IMG/VR virus record: IMGVR_UViG_3300001680_000252
Span: 1 to 22,300 of that record
Source: a virus
Length of the DNA: 22,300 nucleotides
Reading direction: 5' to 3' (one strand)
The first letter of the stretch is position 1; each line of letters begins with the position of its first letter. Both the position numbers and the translations under genes were made by a program. The notes beneath the pieces were generated by a model. That model saw only the letters and a program-made list of their open reading frames with translations. It ran no database searches and was not told where the DNA came from. Shown here in pieces: positions 7,776-14,759 of this stretch.

Positions 7776-8317
7776 TGAACAATTCATACACAGAACATAA
7801 GGATTTATTTTACTCTCTCGTTCCTGAAGGTACACCTTATCTGCATCCAGTAGGACCTTCAGGTTGTAATAATACATTAACTATGTATCTATACTGTGCC
7901 ACGATGAAAGAGGAAACTCAGGATGCACAGGTTATCTTTAATAAGTTTATGGCTAGAGTACAGGAGATTATCCCTGATGTTATTAAGCTACCTTCGAATA
8001 TTAAGTGTCGTGGTAGACTTAAGGCTGTTGCGGATTTATTCTTTGCTGCGGATATGCTATTTGAAGAAGTGAGTGAGCCTGTAGATGGTGCTTTATACCT
8101 ATCTGAGATAAACATTAATCCTAGTATGACCCGCAAGGAACACTCTAAAGGTGCTATCTCGCAAGTCAACCCTGAAGAAGGTAGTCAATATATTAAACAT
8201 ATGGGCTTATATTCTACTGAGATAGGTGATGTTTTATTTAATAAGGACAATAACTTAGAGTTTGCAGGGCATACCCTCTATGAAATTAAACAAGACTTAA
8301 CAGTCCCACAAGGATAA
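7775..8317 (+). CDS. Uncharacterised 180-residue protein in the fibre-lysis interval
   Basis: The reading frame extends to a TTG at 7769, but the ATG at 7775 overlaps the preceding stop (TAATG), so I take that as the start, giving 180 residues. The protein is mixed alpha/beta and mildly acidic, with three cysteines (in SGCNN, YLYCAT and IKCRGR) and a central helix RGRLKAVADLFFAADMLFEE, followed by SEPVDGALYLSEININPSM. It has no signal peptide or obvious membrane span. I do not recognise a family, and it does not show the catalytic pattern of a common endolysin. It stands between fibre genes and small membrane proteins, so it could be a fibre assembly factor or lysis-related; neither is shown. 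Confidence 0.65.
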   Translation: MNNSYTEHKDLFYSLVPEGTPYLHPVGPSGCNNTLTMYLYCATMKEETQDAQVIFNKFMARVQEIIPDVIKLPSNIKCRGRLKAVADLFFAADMLFEEVSEPVDGALYLSEININPSMTRKEHSKGAISQVNPEEGSQYIKHMGLYSTEIGDVLFNKDNNLEFAGHTLYEIKQDLTVPQG

Positions 8318-8322
8318 TAGAT

Positions 8323-8550
8323 ATGGAAGCAATGGATTTTTTTATATTCCTACTGGGAACTATAACAGTAATGCTGGGGTATTACTTAACACAACTATCG
8401 GATGACCTCAAGGAACTGGAGAAAGGAATGTTTAATTGTCAAGCTAAGTTACCTATGGTGTACGTATTGAAGGAAGACTATAAACACGACATCGATGAGA
8501 TTAAGAAGATGATGGGTAAGATTTACGATAGGTTAGAGACTAATAAATAA
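8323..8550 (+). CDS. Small single-span membrane protein next to holin
   Basis: This 75-residue protein has one N-terminal hydrophobic segment (about residues 5-24: DFFIFLLGTITVMLGYYLTQ) followed by a charged helical tail ending DIDEIKKMMGKIYDRLE. I have seen this layout, a membrane anchor with a C-terminal 'KEDY..D..EIK.....IYDRL' helix, in small phage proteins next to holins, where the role is usually not defined; an inner-membrane spanin-like or holin-regulating role is conceivable. AAGGA precedes the ATG, five bases after the previous stop. The tail is short for an i-spanin, and no partner lipoprotein is visible. The start could also be the second ATG, three codons in. Confidence 0.7.
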   Translation: MEAMDFFIFLLGTITVMLGYYLTQLSDDLKELEKGMFNCQAKLPMVYVLKEDYKHDIDEIKKMMGKIYDRLETNK

Positions 8551-8627
8551 TGTGGTGGACAGCAGGAGCTTATGTCCCTATGTTGTATGACCCTTGGGTT
8601 CTAGCTTTAGGTTGGTCAATAATATGA
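8550..8627 (+). CDS. Possible 25-residue Trp-rich hydrophobic peptide
   Basis: An ATG at 8550 overlaps the stop of the preceding gene (TAATG), the coupling form used throughout this genome, and opens a 25-codon frame ending TGA at 8625-8627. The peptide begins MWWTAGAYVPMLYDPW and ends with a hydrophobic stretch LALGWSII; it has four Trp residues and only one charged side chain. Lying between a membrane-anchored protein and a holin-like gene, it could be a small membrane peptide of the lysis set. It has no clear ribosome binding site of its own and could be chance. Confidence 0.35.
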   Translation: MWWTAGAYVPMLYDPWVLALGWSII

Positions 8628-8644
8628 AACACCTGCTGGTTTTA

Positions 8645-8653
8645 TGGTATAAT
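8645..8653 (+). promoter_or_regulatory. Candidate extended -10 promoter before the holin-like gene
   Basis: TGGTATAAT at 8645-8653 is a perfect match to the bacterial extended -10 element (TGnTATAAT). No good -35 box is found at the expected distance, which extended -10 promoters can tolerate. Transcription would begin near 8660, leaving a very short leader. This would overlap the AGGAG (8659-8663) that serves the ATG at 8671, so the element may be fortuitous. Confidence 0.3.
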
Positions 8654-8670
8654 ACATAGGAGTATTTAAG

Positions 8671-9081
8671 ATGTTTGGATTACCTTTAGAAGTAATAACA
8701 ATGCTGATAAGCACAGCAGGAACAGCATACATCCGTATGTCAGCAGACAGTAAGGCAGACTTAGCGGCAGAGAGAATAGCAAGGGCAGGAGCAGTACAGT
8801 CAGCTAGAGAAATGCAGAGCACGAACGCTAGTTGGACCAGGCGATTCATAACTATGGCATTCATTGGCATGGCATACTTCATCCTACTAGCCCCACTACT
8901 AAACCTACCCACAGTAGTACCAGTCGAAGTAACCACAGGATTCAAGTTCCTATTCTTTGATTTCACAAACACAGTAACAGAGTATGTAACCTTAGAAGGA
9001 ATGGTCACACCAGACTATCTCCCTCACGCTATAATGGCAGTGGTTGGTTTCTACTTTGGTAATTCAACAGCAAAAAGGTAA
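8671..9081 (+). CDS. Holin-like membrane protein (probably three spans)
   Basis: This 136-residue protein has an N-terminal hydrophobic helix (about residues 3-20), then a positively charged cytoplasmic-type stretch with several Arg and Lys, then a long hydrophobic block around FITMAFIGMAYFILLAPLL (about 59-77), and a final span HAIMAVVGFYFGNSTAKR at the end. This arrangement fits the phage holins of the three-span type, which form membrane lesions that end the infection cycle. AGGAG lies about eight bases before the ATG. No endolysin gene is visible in the window, so the lysis enzyme must be elsewhere or unrecognised. The call rests on topology and size more than on signature residues. Confidence 0.65.
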   Translation: MFGLPLEVITMLISTAGTAYIRMSADSKADLAAERIARAGAVQSAREMQSTNASWTRRFITMAFIGMAYFILLAPLLNLPTVVPVEVTTGFKFLFFDFTNTVTEYVTLEGMVTPDYLPHAIMAVVGFYFGNSTAKR

Positions 9082-9086
9082 ACAAT

Positions 9087-9953
9087 ATGGCATTAGAAAA
9101 CCCCACCTACATCAGTGATTTAGACGCATTAAACCCAGCAGGAACAGACAGCAGGGCACAAGGTGACAACCACATACGAAACTTAAAGAGTGCTATTAAA
9201 ACCACCTTCCCAAATATTGATGGGGCAGTAACAGCAACACAAGCTGACATTAATAAGCTCACTGGGTTATATACAACAACAGAGCAGCTTGATTATTTAG
9301 GTGGTTACTGTGTTGTAACTGGAATTAAAACATACGACACACAAGTAGAATGTGAGACTGAAACAAATGGGACTCCTTTAGGCACCTGGCACCCAGCGGT
9401 AACCTCTCAAATTCAAACACAGTTTGATACTCTTATAGAACTTGGTGCACCCATAATTGACCCTGAGTTTGCAGGCACTGTTAATGTAGGTTACTGTGCT
9501 TCAGCGGCTGGTGTTCTTTTAGGAAGTTTTAAAACAAGTACTGACTGTACAGACGCTGACGATACTAATGTGTGGGCAGTTAATAGAGTGGTACAGACAG
9601 GTATTAGTCACAACTTCATGGCTGCACAATACTCAGGCTCTGAAGTGCTTGGCACAGCGGAGGATGGTTTAGCTGTTATAGCAGACTTAGCACTCTCTAA
9701 TGTATTCATTGTGACTGTAAATCATGATGCTGATGTGTTGGCGTGTGACAATATGGCTTCAGGTGGTTGCTATACATTCCTAATTAAGAATACAGGTGCG
9801 TATGACCTCAACTTTGATAGTACGTTTTTCTCATTCCAAGGAGGTGAGCCAGCATTGACCAGTGGCAACGGAAAGGTGGACTTAGTTTCTTGTGTCTCAG
9901 ATGGCGCTAGGCTTTATTGTTCTATCACACATGACCTAGTCCCTTCCCTATAA
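9087..9953 (+). CDS. Tail fibre protein with conserved virion-attachment N-terminus and Cys repeats
   Basis: This 288-residue protein opens MALENPTYISDLDALNPAGT, then a segment ending HIRNLKSAIKTTFPNI, then GAVTATQADIN. This is a very widespread N-terminus of phage tail fibre and tail-tip proteins ('NPAG.D...QGD.HIRNIK..IK.TFPN..GAVT'). Next come two related segments with spaced Cys pairs: C75...C89...W101 and C137...C154...W163, each introduced by G-Y-C. The C-terminal 120 residues form a beta-rich block with a further four cysteines (C220, C228, C269, C278) and end with SDGARLYCSI, a common fibre ending. Function: attachment of the tail tip to the host surface. The AAAAAGG ribosome binding site lies just before the ATG. 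Confidence 0.75.
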   Translation: MALENPTYISDLDALNPAGTDSRAQGDNHIRNLKSAIKTTFPNIDGAVTATQADINKLTGLYTTTEQLDYLGGYCVVTGIKTYDTQVECETETNGTPLGTWHPAVTSQIQTQFDTLIELGAPIIDPEFAGTVNVGYCASAAGVLLGSFKTSTDCTDADDTNVWAVNRVVQTGISHNFMAAQYSGSEVLGTAEDGLAVIADLALSNVFIVTVNHDADVLACDNMASGGCYTFLIKNTGAYDLNFDSTFFSFQGGEPALTSGNGKVDLVSCVSDGARLYCSITHDLVPSL

Positions 9954-9954
9954 T

Positions 9955-10677
9955 ATGTTTGGATTTGTAGCAGGTGCAGGAATACCCGTAGTTGCCTTAG
10001 AGCCTACATTAGTAAGCGGTACTGTGGCAAAGCAGATTGGTAGTTCTCATGAGGTAACTATAACAGGAATGAGTGGTGTACCTAAGACATTAATTATTGT
10101 TTTTAATCAGTTTTCAAATGGCTCTATTGTGGCAGACAACATGACAGGGTTTACTGTTGACGGTGAGACACCTACCCGTGATATTTTCGAAACTAATAAT
10201 TCATATGATGATGGAAACTACGCAGGAATATATAGGCACTTCATAGGTGGTAAGGATGAAGTTACAATAGACTTTGGTTCTAGCATCACCAGTCTAACAC
10301 TATCCCGTAGCTCATACACAGTGTTTGCAGTTGATGGTGACCCTGAGTTAAGTGCTGTTTATTCTTATGATAACACAGATGGTTCTACTTCTACCGAGAT
10401 TGTACGTAACGCAGGCGACCTTTTAGTTGCAGGGATAGCAACACATGACACCGTCATCGATGGTGGTATGAGTAACACCACAAAGCCTACAATATCTGAT
10501 ATGACATTGGTGGATGTAGAATCACCTGACCCAACTTGGTATAAGTCATTTTGTTACTTTACAGGATATAAGTATAGCAGTGCTGCTGAAACACTTACAC
10601 ACACTACTCGTAGTTACCATTACGATGGAAGGTACAAGTCTATAGTTTATGCCTTATATAAGAAGAGAGGTTCTTAA
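9955..10677 (+). CDS. Probable tail tip / receptor-binding beta-sandwich protein
   Basis: This 240-residue protein starts one base after the preceding stop and has no clear ribosome binding site, so it is probably translated by coupling. The sequence alternates short hydrophobic strands with Ser/Thr/Asp/Gly turns over its whole length (for example KTLIIVFNQFSNGS and VTIDFGSSITSLTLSRSSYTV), and ends with a basic strand KSIVYALYKKRGS. The final 'A..YALYK' pattern is shared by small phage proteins that follow tail fibres and look like jelly-roll or Ig-like tips. A short hydrophobic N-terminus (FGFVAGAGIPVVAL) resembles a signal or anchor but lacks basic residues before it. The receptor-binding role is inferred from neighbours. 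Confidence 0.6.
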   Translation: MFGFVAGAGIPVVALEPTLVSGTVAKQIGSSHEVTITGMSGVPKTLIIVFNQFSNGSIVADNMTGFTVDGETPTRDIFETNNSYDDGNYAGIYRHFIGGKDEVTIDFGSSITSLTLSRSSYTVFAVDGDPELSAVYSYDNTDGSTSTEIVRNAGDLLVAGIATHDTVIDGGMSNTTKPTISDMTLVDVESPDPTWYKSFCYFTGYKYSSAAETLTHTTRSYHYDGRYKSIVYALYKKRGS

Positions 10678-12257
10678 TGCCAGACCAAGTTAAAGTATTA
10701 AACCCTAACGGTATAAACAGAGACATTAGTCCTTACGAACTACCAGATGACAAGTGGTCTGAGGGTAACAATGTATCATTCACAAATGACAGAACAAGTA
10801 TGTCCGCAGGTTACACTGCGTTTGGTGCTGATTTGGCTGTAGAGCCTTATTGGTTAATGCCTTTTACTACACTTACTGATAGCTATTGGATATATGCTGG
10901 CCTCGATAACATATATAAGACTGATGGTGTCACAAATACAAACATAACTAGACAAAACAGCACTCCTGAAGATGTAGACTACACAACCACAGACGGTAAG
11001 TGGAATGGTGGTGTACTAGGTGGTGTGGCTATTTTAAACAACGGTATTGACGTACCACAAATGTTAGGCACTGGCTCTACTAGATGTGCAGACCTCGACT
11101 ACTGGCCTACTGGCATGAAGGCTTCTGTTATTCGCCCATTTAAGCAATTCTTAGTAGCCCTCGACACAACAGAAGGCTCTGACAGATACCCATATAGAAT
11201 ACACTGGTCACACCCTGCAGAACCAGGTACAGTACCCACTACTTGGAACGCAGCTCTAGCTGATAAGGACGCAGGCTATGTAGACCTGAGTCAGACTAAC
11301 GGTTGGGTAGTGGACTCGCTTCCTCTCAAGGACGCTAACATTATTTATAAAGAAGACTCCGTATGGGGCATGTCTTATGAAGGTGGTCAGTCTATATTTA
11401 GGTTCTATGAAATATTTAATGACGCAGGTGTGTTTGGTCAGAGATGTGCCAAGTCTTTTGATGAGAAGCATTTTGTAGTCACAACTAATGATGTCTATGT
11501 CCACAACGGACAGACAAAAGAAAGTGTAATCACCAACCAAATGCGTACTGAGTTATTTAACTCCATGCATGCTGACCACACAGGTAAGACCTTTGTAACT
11601 GCTGACTATAAGAACAATGAAATGTGGGTTTGTTTTGTTTCTGGTGGTAATTACCATACTACACCTCTTCCCAACAAAGCTTTCATATGGAATTGGAAAA
11701 ACAATACATGGACAACCAGAGACATTCCTAATGTAAACCATATTGGTTGGGGTGTTGTGGCATCAGCACAGGGAACAATTGACTGGTCTGATACAGGAAC
11801 ATGGGATTCGGATGAAACATCTTGGGATGACCGAGGATATAACCCAACAATGACTTCTCTAATTATGGCTGATACAGTCAATAAAAAACTATTTGAAGTT
11901 AAGGAGTCTGAGACTGAGTTTGATAATGAGTCTATTGTTGCTTATGTGCGTAAGGATTCAATGAACCTAGGCTACTCAGGAACTAAGTACCTCAAGAAAA
12001 TTATTCCTAAGTTTAGTTCTGGTTCTGGGGAGGTCATGTTTGCTGTCGGTTACTCTATGGTTCCTAATCCTAAAGATGGTATTGTATGGAAACCTCCTAT
12101 TAGTTTTGATGTTGGCGAACAGTCTGAGTTGCCTGTCAGGGTCACAGGAAACTATATAAGTATTGCGGTTTACACAACATCTAGTAACACTAGGTGGTCA
12201 CTAGACAACCTTGAATTACACTGGGCACCTAGTGGGAACAGAGGGTCTGGCACGTGA
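10677..12257 (+). CDS. Tail nozzle / stabilisation-type protein (P22 gp10 / T7 gp12-like role)
   Basis: This 526-residue protein begins with DQVKVLNPNGINRDISPYEL, then a segment containing WSEGNNVSF, the characteristic opening of the beta-propeller tail tube or stabilisation proteins of podoviruses ('p.Gi..D..p..lp...ws..rNV.f'). The body is Trp- and Tyr-rich with many beta strands and contains blocks such as AFIWNWKNNTWTTRDIPNVN, typical of propeller blades. The C-terminus has a beta-sandwich-like ending with WSLDNLELHW. In virions the protein forms the hexameric nozzle below the adaptor ring, closing the tail and binding fibres. The start overlaps the preceding stop (TAATG) and has AGAGAGG upstream. 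Assignment is by recognisable N-terminus, length and order. Confidence 0.75.
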   Translation: MPDQVKVLNPNGINRDISPYELPDDKWSEGNNVSFTNDRTSMSAGYTAFGADLAVEPYWLMPFTTLTDSYWIYAGLDNIYKTDGVTNTNITRQNSTPEDVDYTTTDGKWNGGVLGGVAILNNGIDVPQMLGTGSTRCADLDYWPTGMKASVIRPFKQFLVALDTTEGSDRYPYRIHWSHPAEPGTVPTTWNAALADKDAGYVDLSQTNGWVVDSLPLKDANIIYKEDSVWGMSYEGGQSIFRFYEIFNDAGVFGQRCAKSFDEKHFVVTTNDVYVHNGQTKESVITNQMRTELFNSMHADHTGKTFVTADYKNNEMWVCFVSGGNYHTTPLPNKAFIWNWKNNTWTTRDIPNVNHIGWGVVASAQGTIDWSDTGTWDSDETSWDDRGYNPTMTSLIMADTVNKKLFEVKESETEFDNESIVAYVRKDSMNLGYSGTKYLKKIIPKFSSGSGEVMFAVGYSMVPNPKDGIVWKPPISFDVGEQSELPVRVTGNYISIAVYTTSSNTRWSLDNLELHWAPSGNRGSGT

Positions 12258-12508
12258 GTATAAGGTACGTACCGGAAGCTCCTCCTGCTGACCCTAAAGA
12301 CTTACCTAGTTATTTGACAAGAGAACTTAACAGAATGTCAGAAGTAATTAATAACATTTCTGATGGCAACCTGAGTGTAATACATTCTGCTCCTCCTAAG
12401 CCGAGACAAGGCAATATAAGATATGCGGATGGAACTGACTGGGAGCCTGTTGTTGGTGGTGGTGAGGGCCTGTATATATACTTAAGCACCGGATGGTCTA
12501 AGCTTTGA
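12254..12508 (+). CDS. Small conserved phage protein, unknown function, GTG start
   Basis: This 84-residue protein starts with GTG in a four-base overlap with the nozzle gene stop (GTGA). Its opening SIRYVPEAPPADPKDLPSYL followed by TRELNRMSEV is a pattern I recognise from small podovirus proteins encoded after tail genes ('YVP.PPP.D...LP.YL.REL.RI'). The second half, with QGNIRYADGTDWEP and YIYLSTGWSKL, resembles the small 'G.i.YADG..W.PG.G.G.Y.Y...W..L' module seen in fibre-linked proteins. No catalytic motif is visible. It might be a minor tail component. The next gene again overlaps it by four bases. Confidence 0.75.
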   Translation: MSIRYVPEAPPADPKDLPSYLTRELNRMSEVINNISDGNLSVIHSAPPKPRQGNIRYADGTDWEPVVGGGEGLYIYLSTGWSKL

Positions 12509-12918
12509 TTACAGGCATAGTCTCTAAGGACATAGACAAATACTGGGACAGTAGTTTTGATGTTCTCATTAAGAGAGCACTTAGATATAGCGTAGCAGGT
12601 TTCAAAGTAGAAGACATAAAGCAAGCATGTAAAGAACAAGACATGCAGTTGTGGGTTAGCACATCAGACGGTGTTGTTAATGGCATCTGCATAACACAAA
12701 TATTAACATACCCTAGGAAGAAGAACTTATTAATACTTCTACTAGCAGGTAAAGATTTTAAGGAATGGCAAGATGAAGGTAATGAAAGAATGGTTGATTA
12801 TGCTAAGGCAAACAACTGCAGAGGTATTGAGTTTCACGGCAGAAAAGGCTGGGGAAATTTACTTAAAGACAATAATTATAAAGAACAACATGTTGTGTTC
12901 TATAAGGAGATAGTATAA
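12505..12918 (+). CDS. GNAT-like phage protein, TTG start
   Basis: The only plausible start is TTG at 12505, in a four-base overlap with the previous stop (TTGA); the first internal ATG is about 47 codons in and would remove the fold's first half. The 137-residue protein has the order of a small GNAT fold: an N-terminal helical part, strands at about 48-82 (QLWVSTSDGVVNGICITQIL, then LLILLLAG), a helix at about 91-103, and a final strand-helix-strand with GIEFHGRKGWGNLLKDNNY. The usual acetyl-CoA loop (R/Q-x-x-G-x-G/A) is not evident, so it may be a structural or inactive relative. In T7 a different GNAT-like protein, gp13, stands before the internal virion proteins; the position here is similar. 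Confidence 0.7.
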   Translation: MITGIVSKDIDKYWDSSFDVLIKRALRYSVAGFKVEDIKQACKEQDMQLWVSTSDGVVNGICITQILTYPRKKNLLILLLAGKDFKEWQDEGNERMVDYAKANNCRGIEFHGRKGWGNLLKDNNYKEQHVVFYKEIV

Positions 12919-13937
12919 TGGGTGGTGGCGGAAGCGAAACAACAAAGAACGAGCCGTGGACAGCAGCTCAACCTTACTTAAAACAAGGATATGCAGAAGC
13001 TAAGAATCTGTATGAGAACTTTACACCAGAGTATTATGGTGGTCAAACACAGGCGGACTTTACTGCTGACCAGCTGACATCACAGCAAGGCATTCGTGAC
13101 TTTGCAACGAAAGGTGCTCCTGAGATGATGAACTCGGCAATGGGTGCATATCAGTATGGCACAGGTAGTCAGGTTCTCGATGTGGCTAACAACCCATATG
13201 TACAAGGCATGGCACAGGCTGCTGCTAGAGACGCTTACTCAGGGTTAGGTCAACAGTTCTCTAACATCAGAGGTGGCTCTATTATGTCAGGTGGTTTTGG
13301 TGGTGGTAGACAAGGCATTGCAGAAGGTAATGCTCTTGGTGCTGCTAATCAAAATGCCATTGACGCAACAGCAAATATTTATGGTAACGCTTATGGACAA
13401 GGACTTACACATCAAGCTAATACATTAGGTATGACAGGTAGTATTATGGACTCAGGGTTTAAACCATATGATGCTCTTAATGCAGTTGGACAACAGCAGC
13501 AGGACAGAGAGCAATCACTTATTAATGACTCTATGGCACAGCATGAATTTTACCAGAACTTACCGGCTGATAAACTTAACCAGTATCTTTCTCAGCTTGG
13601 TCAAACACAGGGTCTATTGGGTAATGCAGGTACTTCAACTACTCCAGGACAAAGTGGTATGGGTCAGGCAGGTGAAGCAGCTCAGATTGTAGCCACCTTA
13701 GCCCCCTTCTTTACTGGTTCTGATGAGCGCCTTAAGAAGGACATTTCTAAAGTTGGTGAAACACCTTCAGGTATTAACCTCTACTCTTGGAAGTGGAAAG
13801 AAGGAGCTGAGAAGTTTGGTGCTGACATGAACCACACAGTTGGTGTAATTGCACAGGAAGTAATGAAAGTTATTCCTGAAGCAGTTAAGAAGTTTGATGA
13901 TGGTTACTATAGAGTTAACTACTCTAAGGTTGTATAA
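12918..13937 (+). CDS. Probable internal virion protein with C-terminal S74-type chaperone domain
   Basis: This 339-residue protein starts MGGGGSETTKNEPWTAAQPY, followed by YGGQTQADFTADQ (about 40-52), the recurrent opening of podovirus ejection-type proteins ('MGGGS..TT...EPW...QPYL.....yY.GQT'). The middle (about 80-260) is rich in Gly, Ala, Gln and Asn with helical repeats. Residues 268-339 form an intramolecular chaperone / Peptidase_S74-like domain: SDERLKKDI holds the Ser268-Lys273 pair corresponding to the self-cleavage dyad, followed by GVIAQEV (309-315), IPEAV and YRVNYSKVV. The protein stops right there, without the C-terminal helices that follow in typical S74 domains. AAGGAG precedes the ATG, which overlaps the former stop (TAATG). 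Internal-protein status is inferred from the N-terminus and gene order. Confidence 0.75.
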   Translation: MGGGGSETTKNEPWTAAQPYLKQGYAEAKNLYENFTPEYYGGQTQADFTADQLTSQQGIRDFATKGAPEMMNSAMGAYQYGTGSQVLDVANNPYVQGMAQAAARDAYSGLGQQFSNIRGGSIMSGGFGGGRQGIAEGNALGAANQNAIDATANIYGNAYGQGLTHQANTLGMTGSIMDSGFKPYDALNAVGQQQQDREQSLINDSMAQHEFYQNLPADKLNQYLSQLGQTQGLLGNAGTSTTPGQSGMGQAGEAAQIVATLAPFFTGSDERLKKDISKVGETPSGINLYSWKWKEGAEKFGADMNHTVGVIAQEVMKVIPEAVKKFDDGYYRVNYSKVV

Positions 13938-14383
13938 TGCAAAATATATTTAACCAAGCATTTGGACAACAACCCGGTGGATATGTGTATGGTGAAAACC
14001 TAGGTGACACATCACAGAATGCATACAACTTATGGGGTTCTACTGGACCAACAAATCCTTACATTGCTAGAGCTGCAACACAAGCACCCCTAATCCCGCA
14101 GAATGTGGCTGATGTATTACCAGGTGGTGCTAATTATTATGATTGGGATGCTGAACAGGCTGCCGCACGTGCAGCTGAAGCCGAGCGATATGCTATGCAT
14201 GGTGGTGGCGGTGGTGGTTACTATGGAGGTACTTACTCTGAGTTCAACACTGATGCCTTAGGAAACTGGGTTGACAGCTGGAGTGATGGTCTGGGCTATG
14301 GTGGTTATGGTGATGACTCTGCTGATGGTGGTGCTGGCTGGGGTAATAATGGTGATGGTGATGACGGCTTTGGTGGCTGGTAA
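13937..14383 (+). CDS. Gly/Asp-rich small virion protein, unknown
   Basis: This 148-residue protein is coupled to the preceding gene (TAATG). Residues 1-60 contain FGQQPGGYVYGENLGDTSQN and further Asn/Pro/Gln-rich sequence; residues about 75-88 are an Ala/Glu/Arg helix (EQAAARAAEAERYA). The remainder is low-complexity Gly with Tyr, Trp and Asp (a run of six Gly, then many GYG, DGG and GDGDD units, ending GFGGW). There is no recognisable enzyme motif or signal peptide. The place between probable internal proteins suggests a virion component or chaperone for them. The acidic Gly-rich tail may be disordered. Low-complexity makes distant homology hard to judge. Confidence 0.65.
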   Translation: MQNIFNQAFGQQPGGYVYGENLGDTSQNAYNLWGSTGPTNPYIARAATQAPLIPQNVADVLPGGANYYDWDAEQAAARAAEAERYAMHGGGGGGYYGGTYSEFNTDALGNWVDSWSDGLGYGGYGDDSADGGAGWGNNGDGDDGFGGW

Positions 14384-14408
14384 TATAATTTAAAAGGAAC
14401 ATAATAAA

Positions 14409-14747
14409 ATGAATATAGAATTAATAAAAGAAATAATGGATACCTTCGGTGTAGGGCCAGAGGAAGCAATTAAAATGTCACAGATGCCTGAGATTCAGGG
14501 TGTGCTTTCTGCACAATATGCTGGTGGTCAGGATGCAGAAGCGTCTGCCTATGCTAGACAAGTGGCGGGACAACGTGGTCCTGCATTTGGCTCAATGCCT
14601 GGTGACACACCTCAAGTAAGACAAGGAAGTATGCAAGGTGGTCTGTTCCAAGAGACTCCTCAGTGTCCTCCGGGTAGCACATGGAATGGCACTACTTGTG
14701 CAGCCGTGCCTCAAGGGCCTTCGTCTCTAGGACCAATTTCACTTTAG
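14409..14747 (+). CDS. Small protein of the ejection cassette, unknown
   Basis: This 112-residue protein follows a 25-base A/T-rich gap that holds an AAAAGGAAC ribosome binding site. The N-terminal 35 residues form two amphipathic helices (IELIKEIMDTFGVGPEEAIK, then MSQMPEIQGVL). The middle is Gln/Gly/Pro-rich and probably flexible, and the C-terminus carries a compact Cys pair around Trp: C86-P-P-G-S-T-W92-N-G-T-T-C97. The next gene opens with another Cys pair only a few residues in, so the two ends may be related. No family is recognised. Its setting amid presumed internal virion proteins suggests a small structural part. Confidence 0.65.
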   Translation: MNIELIKEIMDTFGVGPEEAIKMSQMPEIQGVLSAQYAGGQDAEASAYARQVAGQRGPAFGSMPGDTPQVRQGSMQGGLFQETPQCPPGSTWNGTTCAAVPQGPSSLGPISL

Positions 14748-14759
14748 AAGGAGAATACA

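Noticed and set aside
8616-9008. 130-codon open frame on the - strand opposite the holin-like gene
   Set aside because: The + strand frame has a ribosome binding site, membrane topology and coupled neighbours; the reverse frame stands alone on its strand.
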